NCBI GenBank assembly: GCA_049318625.1
Contig: JBMOGA010000096.1
Span: forward strand, 1 to 9,593
Direction of reading: 5' to 3'
DNA: 9,593 nt
Source of the DNA: JBMOGA01 sp049318625
Lineage (GTDB): Bacteria > Pseudomonadota > Alphaproteobacteria > Rhizobiales > Hyphomicrobiaceae
This document shows, piece by piece, positions 1 through 6,878 of the stretch (position 1 is the first letter of the stretch; every line of letters starts with the position of its first letter). A program made the position numbers and the translations under genes. The notes under the pieces were generated by a model. The model was not told where the DNA came from and did no database searches. It saw only the letters and a list, made by a program, of their open reading frames with translations.

Positions 1-24
1 CGCCGCGGTTCTCACCTTGTTTGA

Positions 25-258
25 CGCGGTTCCCTTCCTGATCGTCGCGCCATAAAGGTCCGCGCCGCGCAGAACAATCGAAGCGCGGAGGCAGAAATGC
101 GAGCCATCCTGGAAGCCGCCGTGCGTCCAGATGATCGCCTGCGCCTGGGGAGTGCTTTGGCCGACTTGAGCCGTCTGCACGGTCTCACGAATGAGGACGT
201 CGATGCCATCGAGGGGGCTCGCGATACCGAACGCGCAGAGCCCCACAGCCTAGAATGA
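25..258 (+). pseudogene. FitA/VapB-type antitoxin with degraded 5' end
   Basis: The plus frame from 25 to the TGA at 256-258 reads RAIKVRAAQNNRSAEAEM, then RAILEAAV, LGSALADLSRLHGLTNEDVDA and a closing EPHSLE. This is the helical part and tail of the FitA-like ribbon-helix-helix antitoxins, which are about 80 residues and start with a beta strand of the form LTIRNLPD. Here the N-terminus is broken. A stop (TGA, 22-24) closes the frame, and there is no ATG, GTG or TTG until ATG 97, which lies inside helix 2 and would give only 53 residues. A neighbouring frame encodes L-T-R just before S-L-P-D, suggesting a one-base slip near 29-32. The stop overlaps the toxin start as ATGA, the usual translationally coupled arrangement. 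Either the antitoxin is a pseudogene, or a short form lacking the DNA-binding strand is made that may still hold the toxin-binding tail. The family call is firm; loss of function is inference. Confidence 0.62.
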
Positions 259-677
259 TCCCGCTCGACACGAACGTCATCTCGGAGGCCATGAAACCTG
301 CCCCCCACGAGGGCGTGCGGCGCTGGCTCGATGGGCAGGCTGCTGAGACGCTCTACCTGTCGACCATAACCCTTGCTGAGCTGGGATTTGGGATCGCGGT
401 ACTGCCGGCCGGCGCTCGCAGGAACAAGCTTGCCGCCATGTTCGAAGGCGTGACGTCGTTGTTTGTCGATCGCATCCTACCGTTCGACGACAATGCGGCA
501 CGCCGCTACGGTGACTTGGCCACGTTGGCGCGCGCTGCAGGACGAGGCTTTCCGACCCCAGACGGTTACATCGCGGCCATTGCTGCTTCGCGGGGCTTCG
601 TGGTCGCGACCCGCGACAGGGGGCCATTTACCGCCGCGGGCCTCTTGGTGATCGATCCTTGGGTGCATTTCGACTGA
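255..677 (+). CDS. vapC: VapC/FitB-type PIN-domain toxin ribonuclease
   Basis: A 140-residue single PIN domain, the normal size for VapC/FitB toxins, which are Mg2+-dependent ribonucleases that cleave tRNA or rRNA when not bound by their antitoxin. The acidic active-site set is complete: Asp5 in LDTNVISE, Glu42 in TLAELGFG, Asp103 in TPDGYIAAIA and Asp121 in ATRDRGPF. The final IDPW is typical of the FitB branch. ATG 255 is fixed by the 4-base overlap with the antitoxin stop. No strong ribosome-binding site precedes it, so translation probably depends on coupling to the upstream frame. The toxin looks fully active by sequence while its antitoxin's 5' end is damaged, which is odd for a live pair. 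It may be silenced by poor translation, neutralised by a short antitoxin or a paralogue elsewhere, or the antitoxin damage may be a sequence error. Confidence 0.93.
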   Translation: MIPLDTNVISEAMKPAPHEGVRRWLDGQAAETLYLSTITLAELGFGIAVLPAGARRNKLAAMFEGVTSLFVDRILPFDDNAARRYGDLATLARAAGRGFPTPDGYIAAIAASRGFVVATRDRGPFTAAGLLVIDPWVHFD

Positions 678-761
678 ACAGCTACGTGCGCGGGGCGCCC
701 GGCAAGGTCGCCCTGGGTCAGGCCATGCTTGTCCGCCGGAGCAAGGACCCGCCCGCTGCCG

Positions 762-1721
762 TCACGGGACGTCCAATCCGAGGTACGTGGTGGCCAACGC
801 GCGGACGATCTTTGCCTGTTCCCGATCGCGCGGCCGCTGCTCGGGTGCGCGACCCTGTTGCTGGCTCAGCCATTCCTTGTGCTTGGCAAAGGCGACGATT
901 GATGGCGCCACCATGCGAACGGGCATTCCAGTTTCATCGATCGCGACGGCCTGTGCCTGCGGCGGGACAAGCAACCCCGCAAGCCCGCCGTAGGGATTGA
1001 CGTTCAGGGTGTCGCCCTCGAGCCCAGACGGCACGGCGTCGCCATCCTCACCAGCCGACATGAACTCCACTTGAAAGCCCGCCCTGTTCACGGCGTAGTA
1101 TCCGTATGCTGGTCCTGCATCGAACGACTTGTCGGCCTCCCGCAGGATCCCGATCAGCGCCGGGACGCCGAGCTTGGTTACGGCGAGCTGAAGCTTCACG
1201 TGGCTGTCATACAGGAAGTCCGCATCGCGGGTCGCCAGGAGTGACGAGTGGATCTGCACCGCGCACATTGCCTCATAGCAGTAGAGAGAATGGGTTCCGA
1301 TGACAGAGACCTTCTCGCCCAGAAAACCGTACTCGTCGAGCCGCCGAAGTATGGCCGCCACGAGCTTGGGGACACGACCCAGGCCGAGCGCCCTGTTCAC
1401 GGGCGCCATCCTTCGCAATTCCGCGAAGGTCTCCTTCTGGCGGGCGATCACGGCGTCCCTCTCGCGCGTGTAGGTCTCGTACTCTGTCTCGGTCTCGATC
1501 GACCGCGGCCCCAGGCTCGACTTCACATGGCCCTTGCGGCGCACCAGATACTCTCGCCCGTTGCGGCCTTTCTCCCAGGATAGCCAAGTCGTATAGCGAC
1601 CGTTGCGGGCGTTCCAGGTCTGCGATGCGGCCTGCCGCCAAGCCTCGAACACTTGGCGTGCGTCGATGTACTGACGGCTCTGTTCGTGGCTCAATTCCCA
1701 GAATTTCACGCCTAACCTCAT
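762..1721 (-). CDS. GSU2403-family (NTP_transf_8) nucleotidyltransferase-fold protein
   Basis: The 319-residue product matches the GSU2403-type nucleotidyltransferase-fold family. Counting from ATG 1721, residues 138-147 read VSVIGTHSLY, the Gly-Thr element standing for the GS motif of pol-beta-type transferases. The metal-binding pair follows in ATRDADFLYD (Asp166 and Asp168). A third acidic position would be Glu219 in FQVEFM, where relatives usually have Asp. The C-terminal part has the family's lysine-rich FAKHKEWLS and the RDREQAKIV helix. The N-terminal 120 residues are helical and charged. The family's substrate is unknown to me; relatives of this fold include AbiEii/MenT-type toxins, so a defence or toxin role is possible but unproven. 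The start is uncertain. ATG 1721 has no clear ribosome-binding site, GTG 1709 has GAGG six bases ahead, and a TTG at 1760 extends the frame. It converges on vapC with an 84-base gap, and an AT-rich leader lies upstream. Confidence 0.8.
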   Translation of the reverse strand: MRLGVKFWELSHEQSRQYIDARQVFEAWRQAASQTWNARNGRYTTWLSWEKGRNGREYLVRRKGHVKSSLGPRSIETETEYETYTRERDAVIARQKETFAELRRMAPVNRALGLGRVPKLVAAILRRLDEYGFLGEKVSVIGTHSLYCYEAMCAVQIHSSLLATRDADFLYDSHVKLQLAVTKLGVPALIGILREADKSFDAGPAYGYYAVNRAGFQVEFMSAGEDGDAVPSGLEGDTLNVNPYGGLAGLLVPPQAQAVAIDETGMPVRMVAPSIVAFAKHKEWLSQQQGRAPEQRPRDREQAKIVRALATTYLGLDVP

Positions 1722-1734
1722 GTTTTCACACGAT

Positions 1735-1774
1735 TTTGACGTATCGATATGGAAAGTCAATGGAAAACGTCAAA
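1735..1774. repeat. Inverted GTCAA repeat in leader of the nucleotidyltransferase gene
   Basis: TTTGACG at 1735-1741 is mirrored by CGTCAAA at 1768-1774, a perfect 7-base inverted repeat with a 26-base spacer. A further GTCAA lies between them at 1756-1760. The DNA around it (about 1720-1800) is clearly richer in A+T than the rest of the window. Placed just upstream of the ATG/GTG starts of the minus-strand nucleotidyltransferase gene, it could be an operator overlapping its promoter. On the minus strand TTGACG starts at 1773, but no good -10 box follows. Regulation is inference. Confidence 0.35.
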
Positions 1775-1865
1775 TGAGTTTTATTTCAATAGTCTAGATA
1801 GTGAAGAGCAACCTTTGTCGTCGCAACTGCGGCGTGCAGGCAGGCAGCAGGCACGTCCCGATGGT

Positions 1866-2195
1866 TCATCGCGGCCGGGCCTCATCGGCGGAGGGATCGA
1901 AGACAACGGCTTCGTCCGCACCTTGGGCGGCGAGGCGCTGTTGAATATCCTTCCACTGATCAATCACGTCATTGAGGTGGGCGATCGTGCGTCCATATTG
2001 CCGGACGAGGCCCGCCTCGTAGTTCGAGATCTTGGTGAGAACGTCGCCCTTCTTGATCATCTGCTCGAGCGTACGTCCGAGGACGAAGCTCTCGTGAAAG
2101 TAGAGCTCCTCGGGTCCGGCCGTCTCGTCGGGGTCGGCACCCCTGAAGGGCCTCGATCCATTCCCGCTCGATCGGGGATCTCGTCGAGGGATCAA
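1866..2195 (-). pseudogene. Remnant or small ORF of an unrecognised helical protein
   Basis: The last 85 or so codons of this frame have the G/C-ending codon bias of real genes here and read as a charged helical protein, with stretches such as ELYFHESFVLGRTLEQMIKK, ISNYEAGLVRQYGRTIAHL and DVIDQWKDIQQRLAA. The only start is a TTG at 2195 with a low-complexity, unconvincing N-terminus. Another frame just upstream reads SPIEREWIEALQG, which would join smoothly to ADPDETAGPEELYF if one G were removed from the GGGG at 2140-2143. I therefore suspect a frameshifted remnant whose 5' part has been lost against the caspase gene's stop. The NYEA..RQ..RTI pattern loosely recalls the C-terminus of a common soil-bacterial hypothetical family (the one with RHGLTA near its N-terminus), but I cannot confirm that. 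The stretch 1775-1865 upstream of the nucleotidyltransferase gene holds nothing else I can name. Confidence 0.4.
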
Positions 2196-2237
2196 GGGTG
2201 CCGGGCGTCGGCCGCTTTGTTCGGCAACCGGCCGCGC

Positions 2238-3545
2238 CTACAGCCGGCTCGCCGCGATGGTGCCCTTGCACTTGCCTTGCACGACCTCGAAGGTGCCGAC
2301 GCCACTGCTGCCCTTCAAGGTGCCCTGGTACTGGACCAAGCCGCCGGTGTGGCCCTTGTGGCTGAACTGAATTGCGCCAGACTTCGTCACCTGACCAGTG
2401 ATCTTTCCGCCGGTTGGGACCTCCCCGGAAATGCGCCCATCCTTCAGGTCTAGGTCGAACCAATAGCGGTTGGCCGGACAATTTTGACCTATGCGAATGA
2501 TGTGCCAGCTACCGTTCAAGGATGCAACATCGACGCCCGTCTTGAGCCGATCAGGGTCTTCGAGATCTGCGAGGATGGCCTTGGCGACCGGGACGAAAAG
2601 GCCCTTGGGATAGGTCTCCATATAGCTTCGAATGACAGAGGACCGGTCACTATCCTTAACAGAGTTCCAGAACTCCACCTCCGCGCGCTCTGATGGCGTG
2701 AGATCACCTGGCGTCCGGGATCCGCTCTCGGACGATCGTGGCGAGAAGTAGAAGTTGGTGGTCAGGGCCGAGTGTTCCCACGGCACTTGCCGGTTGGCTG
2801 TCGCCTTCATCACGTCGCGGCGCACGGCGATCAGCATGTCGGCGACGTTGTCCCTGTTGCCGAGCAATTGCTTGACCAGGGCGCCTGCAAATGGGGAGTT
2901 CCGCCCTGTCCCGTCCAACGCGACGTTGCCGGGTTGTGTCGAGAAACTGATCAAGGTGTCGACGCCCGATTCGGTCGGGGCGAGCCCGCGCCCGACGCCA
3001 GCGGATCGCGTGCCCATGGACCGCGCCAGATTGCGGGCCAGGGGATTGTCGCGGCAGGCATCGAGGAAGATGATGTTGGTGCGGGAGCCCCGCTCCATGA
3101 GCCGCTGCACCGTCTCGAGCTTGACCAGTTCGTAGTCGAGACTGGAGGCATCTCCGAGTTTGGCGTCGATCGGGACCAAGTAGTTTTGGCCATCCACTTG
3201 CAGGCCGTGTCCCGCATAGAACAACACACCGACCTCGACGCCCTCGAGTGCCCGCGAGAAGCCACGGATCGCTTCGTCCATGCCGGCCTTGTCGAGGTCG
3301 ATGCCGCGGGTCACCGAATAGCCGAGCTTCTCCAGTGCGGCGGAGACGTCCACCGCGTCGGAGCGCGGGTTGGCGAGTGGCGACGTGTTCCTGTACGCCG
3401 CATTGCCTATGACGAGAGCAACCTTCTTGCCCTGCGCGAAGGCGGCCTGCGGGTTGAGGAGGCCGGCCAACACTACGACGCCGAAAAGGAGTGCCCAGAG
3501 AGCCACAAGTATGCTGCCTGATGAACTTCCTGCACGTGAAGACAC
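2238..3545 (-). CDS. Exported caspase-family protein (peptidase C14, orthocaspase-like)
   Basis: A 435-residue caspase-like cysteine peptidase. Residues 1-37 form a signal peptide (hydrophobic stretch about 12-30, likely cleavage after AFA), so the protein acts in the periplasm or outside. The p20-like domain (about 39-268) starts KKVALVIGNAAY. The catalytic dyad is intact: His113 in FYAGHGLQ and Cys164 in FLDACRDNP. Such bacterial enzymes usually cut after Arg or Lys. Residues 283-330 form a helical W..sik/YPKGLFVPVA linker of the kind seen in rhizobial caspases. Residues 342-435 form a beta-rich module (SLNGSWHIIR to GTIAASRL) with Cys356 and Cys426 that may pair, perhaps binding a ligand or wall component. 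The GTG start at 3545 is supported by GGGGAG five bases upstream. It is a single gene, 203 bases downstream of the RraA-like gene, with its own putative sigma-54 promoter. The substrate is unknown. Confidence 0.9.
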   Translation of the reverse strand: MSSRAGSSSGSILVALWALLFGVVVLAGLLNPQAAFAQGKKVALVIGNAAYRNTSPLANPRSDAVDVSAALEKLGYSVTRGIDLDKAGMDEAIRGFSRALEGVEVGVLFYAGHGLQVDGQNYLVPIDAKLGDASSLDYELVKLETVQRLMERGSRTNIIFLDACRDNPLARNLARSMGTRSAGVGRGLAPTESGVDTLISFSTQPGNVALDGTGRNSPFAGALVKQLLGNRDNVADMLIAVRRDVMKATANRQVPWEHSALTTNFYFSPRSSESGSRTPGDLTPSERAEVEFWNSVKDSDRSSVIRSYMETYPKGLFVPVAKAILADLEDPDRLKTGVDVASLNGSWHIIRIGQNCPANRYWFDLDLKDGRISGEVPTGGKITGQVTKSGAIQFSHKGHTGGLVQYQGTLKGSSGVGTFEVVQGKCKGTIAASRL

Positions 3546-3583
3546 CGTCGCTCCCCGATGGCAAACAGCCTTGGCCCGAGGAA

Positions 3584-3599
3584 TGCCAGACTATTGCCA
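3584..3599 (-). promoter_or_regulatory. Putative sigma-54 (RpoN) promoter for the caspase gene
   Basis: The minus strand reads TGGCAATAGTCTGGCA. Against the RpoN consensus TGGCACG-N4-TTGCA this keeps the -24 GG and the -12 GC at the exact 10-base spacing, plus TGGCA and T.GCA around them, with three mismatches. Transcription would start near 3573, about 28 bases before the GTG start at 3545 and just ahead of its ribosome-binding site. No enhancer-binding regulator is in the window. In GC-rich DNA such matches occur by chance, so position and spacing are the main support. Confidence 0.35.
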
Positions 3600-3748
3600 A
3601 ACGGCAGGCGAGCGTTGACGCGCAACAAATCGAATGTGGGACGCGGCGCAGGTCTCGCCTCGAGAACGCGGGACTTGGAGGCTGCGGCATCGGCGCTCGA
3701 AAAACCTCGGCGCCGCGTCCCTGCGACGACCACGGCCGAGCAGGGGCT

Positions 3749-4408
3749 CTACAGGATCCCGTAACGCGCGAACACGTCCGCCAGCTTGTCGCCCCGCTGG
3801 AGGTCGGCGAGCGTGCTCTTTTCGCCGCGAACCTTCTCGAAGGCCAGTTCCAGCACGGCCGCCTCGACGGCTTGCGGAATGACAACGACGCCATCGGCGT
3901 CGCCGAACACGAGGTCGCCGGGCGCGATCCTGACACCCCCGATGGCAATCGGGATGTCGATCGCCATGATGCGGCCGCGGCCCTTGCTGTCGAGCGGCGC
4001 GATACCGCCGTGAAACACTGGAAACTTCATGGCGCGGATGGCCTTCACGTCGCGCGTACAGCCGTCCATCAGCGCCCCCGCCGCACCGCGCACCTGGGCC
4101 GCCGTGGTGAGCAGCTCTCCCCACGGCGCCACGCGGGCAGGATTGGAGCAGGCGAACACGGGAACATCACCCGCCTTCAGACTGTCGACGAGCTGGATTT
4201 CCAGCTCATAGGGGTTGGTGCCGGCGTCGTGATGATAGACTTCCATGAACGCGGCCGTGCGCGCCCGCCCGACCATCACGAGGCTGTCATCCAGAGGCCG
4301 AATTCGGCTCGGCAAGGCCTGATCCATGACGCCCACAGCGTCGAGGCAGTCCGACAGCACGGATGTGAAGAGCGCGTCGCGTAGCGCGGCGAGTGGCGGG
4401 GTGGTCAT
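3749..4408 (-). CDS. RraA/HMG-aldolase-family protein (demethylmenaquinone methyltransferase-like fold)
   Basis: A 219-residue protein of the RraA family, which includes 4-hydroxy-4-methyl-2-oxoglutarate/oxaloacetate-type aldolases and RNase E inhibitor homologues. The diagnostic block is at 97-120: GELLTTAAQVRGAAGALMDG followed by CTRD. Gly97-Glu98, Asp115, and the Arg119-Asp120 pair match the substrate-binding Arg and Mg2+-binding Asp of the bacterial HMG aldolases, so this copy looks catalytically competent rather than a pure RraA. GDLVFGDADGVVVIP (164-178) is the usual C-terminal signature. ATG 4408 is chosen because GAGG lies six bases upstream; the longer frame to 4462 adds an Arg-rich stretch unlike the family. 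It may be cotranscribed with fcl, whose stop lies 86 bases upstream, but a role in glycan synthesis is not obvious. Catabolism of a branched or aromatic-derived oxoacid, or pyruvate release, is the family expectation; the substrate is unknown. Confidence 0.88.
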   Translation of the reverse strand: MTTPPLAALRDALFTSVLSDCLDAVGVMDQALPSRIRPLDDSLVMVGRARTAAFMEVYHHDAGTNPYELEIQLVDSLKAGDVPVFACSNPARVAPWGELLTTAAQVRGAAGALMDGCTRDVKAIRAMKFPVFHGGIAPLDSKGRGRIMAIDIPIAIGGVRIAPGDLVFGDADGVVVIPQAVEAAVLELAFEKVRGEKSTLADLQRGDKLADVFARYGIL

Positions 4409-4494
4409 GCAGGACCTCGGCAGCAAAGTTCGTCGCAGCCATAGTGCGCGACGGCGCGCCACCGTTCAACAGGGCAACGCGGTCGATCCGCCGT

Positions 4495-5469
4495 TCAAAT
4501 GGAGGACGCGATGTCCAGGTTTCGCCCGTCTCCAGCGAGAAACGCTTGGTAGGTCGCTTGGAAGCCGTCGGCCAGGGGCGTTGTTGCCCGCCAGCCGAGT
4601 GCGGCGAGGCGCGTGACATCGACGAGCTTGCGCGGCGTGCCGTCGGGGCGGGTCGGATCGAAAGTGATGGCGCCCGCATAGCCCACCACCCCGGCGACGA
4701 GGCGCGCCAGATCGGCGATCGAAATGTCCTCGCCGACGCCGACGTTCAGAATCTCGTCGCTCGAATACTTCTTGAGCGCGAACACGCAGGCGTCCGCGAG
4801 ATCGTCGACGAGCAGGAACTCGCGCTTCGGCGTGCCGGTGCCCCACACGGTAACGGACGGCGCGCCGGCTAGCTTTGCCTCGTGGAAGCGGCGCAGCAGC
4901 GCCGCCGCGACGTGACTGTCGGCTGGATGATAGTTGTCGCCGCGGCCGTAGAGATTGGTTGGCATCAGTGAGATGTAGTCGCGCCCGTACTGCCGGCGAT
5001 AGGCTTGGCAGAGCTTGATCCCGGCGATCTTGGCCACCGCATACCACTCGTTGGTCGGCTCGAGCGGGCCGGTCAGCAACTGGTCCTCGCTCATCGGCTG
5101 GCGCGCGAGCTTCGGATAGATGCAGGTCGATCCGAGGAAGAGGAGCTTGGCGACGTCGGACGCGTGGCTCGCCCGCACGAGGTTGAGCTCGATGCCGAGG
5201 TTGTCAGCCAGGAAGTCGACGGGCCGGTCGTTGTTGGCCTTGATGCCGCCGACGCGGGCGGCGGCCACGATCACGACATCCGGCCGACGGGACGACATCC
5301 AGGCTTCTACGTCGGCCTGCCGAAGCAGGTCGAGTTCTGCCTTCTCGGCGGTCAGCACCGTGCAGGGCTCGCTGGCAAGCCGGCGGACCAGCGCCGCGCC
5401 GACCATGCCGCGGTGGCCGGCGACGAACACGCGCTTGTCCTTGAGATCGAAAATGTCGGAATTTGCCAC
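4495..5469 (-). CDS. fcl: GDP-L-fucose synthase (GDP-4-keto-6-deoxymannose epimerase/reductase)
   Basis: A 324-residue short-chain dehydrogenase/epimerase, the usual Fcl/WcaG length. It converts GDP-4-keto-6-deoxy-D-mannose to GDP-L-fucose with NADPH in the cytoplasm. The N-terminal AGHRGMVG (Gly18, Gly21, Gly24) is the Rossmann loop. The catalytic set is complete: Ser114 in FLGSTCIYP, Cys116, Tyr143 and Lys147 in EWYAVAKIAG, and His186 in DSHVAAALLRRF, equivalent to Ser107, Cys109, Tyr136, Lys140 and His179 of E. coli Fcl. Other family signatures are LMPTNLYGRGDNYHP and WGTGTPKREFL. The only suitable start is GTG 5469, with a weak GAGCGG upstream; the open frame continues far upstream only as a shadow of the ligase gene. 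The partner GDP-mannose 4,6-dehydratase (gmd), usually adjacent, is not in this window. It lies 134 bases downstream of the ligase gene and is probably in the same transcription unit. Confidence 0.96.
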   Translation of the reverse strand: MANSDIFDLKDKRVFVAGHRGMVGAALVRRLASEPCTVLTAEKAELDLLRQADVEAWMSSRRPDVVIVAAARVGGIKANNDRPVDFLADNLGIELNLVRASHASDVAKLLFLGSTCIYPKLARQPMSEDQLLTGPLEPTNEWYAVAKIAGIKLCQAYRRQYGRDYISLMPTNLYGRGDNYHPADSHVAAALLRRFHEAKLAGAPSVTVWGTGTPKREFLLVDDLADACVFALKKYSSDEILNVGVGEDISIADLARLVAGVVGYAGAITFDPTRPDGTPRKLVDVTRLAALGWRATTPLADGFQATYQAFLAGDGRNLDIASSI

Positions 5470-5530
5470 GGTCGGGCCGCTCGCATCGGTTCGGGACGGG
5501 CAGCGCCAGGGCTGCGGATGCGCCTTGATA

Positions 5531-5552
5531 GCCGAGCCGTCGGCCGCTCGGC
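5531..5552 (-). repeat. Perfect 7-bp hairpin between ligase and fcl genes
   Basis: GCCGAGC (5531-5537) pairs with GCTCGGC (5546-5552) around an 8-base loop, in the 134-base gap between the two minus-strand genes. No T-run follows on the minus strand, so it is not a standard intrinsic terminator. It could be an attenuating or mRNA-processing hairpin, or chance in GC-rich DNA. Confidence 0.3.
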
Positions 5553-5603
5553 AACGCGCGATCGCCGCGCGGACGTTCGCGGCCCCGGGCGCCGAATTGC
5601 CTC

Positions 5604-6878
5604 TCAATGCGCGGTACGGCCCCGGTCGAACAGCGCGATGGCGCTGATGCCGAGCAGTCCGATCGCGAAGGCGACCTGGAACCACGCCTGCCAGAGGCCG
5701 TAACTGAAGGCCGCCATGGTGGCGGTCACCGCGAACTGGGCGAGCGCGAGCCTCTGCGTCCCCGGTGCGAGCCGCGTCGCAGTGCCGAGCAGCGCGAGGC
5801 CCGCGGCACAGAGCAGCGCGGCGCCGACGGCCCCGAGTTCGTACCAGACCTGGAGGTAGATGTTGTGCGCGTGCAGGGCCGTGCTGACGCCCACGCCGGC
5901 ATTGCGCTGATGGGCTTCCAGCGTCTCGCGATCGACCGTCTCGTGCAACACCCGCGCAGCCTCCGCGCCGATGCCGCGCAGCGGCGCGTTGCCGACCCGC
6001 TCCGCCATGAAGTCCCAGATCACGATGCGATGGCGCGCCGTGTAGAAGATCCAGTCGGCCTTGTGCAGTTCGGCGCGGTAGGCACCGGTCACCATCGGCA
6101 CGACAAGCAGCGTCGCGACGATCCAGGCGACGGCGAGCATCCGCGCCGTCCAGCGCAGCGACAACCCCGCCAGCGCCAGAGTGATCGCCGCGGCCAGGAT
6201 CGCCGCTTGCGACGACTGGTGATACGCCGTGAGCAGGATGCCAACGACCGCGATCAGTCCGGCCCCGGTCAGGAGCGTTCGCCAGCGCGCCGGTCCGGCG
6301 GCATACAGCAGACCGAATGCGGGCAGGCAAAGCGCGATCGCCAGGGTCGTGCGGCGGTTGATCTCGGATTCGCTGACGCGGAAGACCAGGCCGTCCTGCA
6401 TCGCCACGTGCTTCTTCATCGTCGCCGCCAGCCCCGGCAGCATCGACAGCACAGTGCGGTAGATCCACTGGTCCGTGACGAGTTCGATGGCCACGAGGCA
6501 CGTGCCCGCCACCACCGCTGCCGCGCTGATCCACAAGGCCCGGTGCAGCCGCTCGGGATCGGACGTGGTCAGCCGTTCCGCGCCGAGTGCCGTCAGCACC
6601 ACCAGCCCGACCAGCACGACACCCTTCTGCAGCGCCGCCGCCGGATCGGGCGACCAAAGTGCGGAGGCCGCCGCCCAGACCCCAAGCAGTGTCAGCAGAA
6701 CCGTCGCGGCCATCGCCCGCGGCCGTCGGGCCGGGGTCTTGAGGTCGCCGAAGGCGGCGGCGCCGGCCAGTGCGAATCCGGCCAGCGCGATGAAGCGCGG
6801 CGACAGGAACGCCGCCATCACCAGCAAACCGGGAAGCACCGGGAGGAGTGATCTCCACGATAGTCGATCCGCATTCAT
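5604..6878 (-). CDS. O-antigen ligase/polymerase-like membrane protein (Wzy_C type)
   Basis: A 424-residue inner-membrane protein with about ten hydrophobic segments (roughly 11-44, 57-73, 87-99, 113-131, 177-193, 201-219, 224-240, 245-263, 346-366 and 378-418). A large periplasmic loop lies between about 264 and 340. The loop carries the ligase pattern: RHRIVIWDF (282-290), then NAPLRGIGAEA, then LHAHNIYLQVWYELGAVGAA (His336, His338), the WaaL/Wzy hallmark just before the next membrane segment. Such enzymes ligate or polymerise lipid-linked sugars at the periplasmic face. Sequence alone cannot separate WaaL ligase from Wzy polymerase or an exopolysaccharide polymerase. Start ATG 6878 (MNADRLSW) precedes the first membrane segment; GTG 6884 is two codons upstream, and neither has a strong ribosome-binding site. 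The longer frame to 7190 adds residues unlike a membrane protein. It is divergent from the methyltransferase gene. Confidence 0.87.
   Translation of the reverse strand: MNADRLSWRSLLPVLPGLLVMAAFLSPRFIALAGFALAGAAAFGDLKTPARRPRAMAATVLLTLLGVWAAASALWSPDPAAALQKGVVLVGLVVLTALGAERLTTSDPERLHRALWISAAAVVAGTCLVAIELVTDQWIYRTVLSMLPGLAATMKKHVAMQDGLVFRVSESEINRRTTLAIALCLPAFGLLYAAGPARWRTLLTGAGLIAVVGILLTAYHQSSQAAILAAAITLALAGLSLRWTARMLAVAWIVATLLVVPMVTGAYRAELHKADWIFYTARHRIVIWDFMAERVGNAPLRGIGAEAARVLHETVDRETLEAHQRNAGVGVSTALHAHNIYLQVWYELGAVGAALLCAAGLALLGTATRLAPGTQRLALAQFAVTATMAAFSYGLWQAWFQVAFAIGLLGISAIALFDRGRTAH

Noticed and set aside
2209..2234. CGGCCG repeats after the caspase stop as a terminator
   Set aside because: The 6-base element is itself palindromic, the loop is 14 bases and no T-run follows on the minus strand.
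1749..2453. 234-residue plus frame crossing 1749-2453
   Set aside because: It lies opposite the caspase C-terminus and the helical remnant, has no recognisable domain, and its composition is that of an antisense shadow.
2704..3948. 414-residue minus frame over the caspase start and the RraA-like gene
   Set aside because: Arg/Ser/Pro-rich out-of-frame translation with no motif; the caspase frame there has signal peptide, catalytic residues and a ribosome-binding site.
3491..4384. 297-residue plus frame opposite the RraA-like gene
   Set aside because: It has no domain signature and is fully explained as the antisense of a well-supported gene.
4462..4498. Direct repeat CCGTTCAA at 4462-4469 and 4491-4498 as a regulatory site
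   Set aside because: Only eight bases long, and one copy overlaps the fcl stop codon; chance is a sufficient explanation.
5607..6851. 414-residue plus frame opposite the ligase gene
   Set aside because: Extremely rich in Arg, Gln and His without motifs; the minus frame is a clear multi-spanning membrane protein.
5470..6858. Long minus-strand open frame continuous with fcl, suggesting a 787-residue fusion protein
   Set aside because: The part upstream of 5469 is Arg/Gly/Ala-rich with no family motifs and overlaps the ligase gene in another frame of the same strand; only the 324 residues from GTG 5469 match Fcl.
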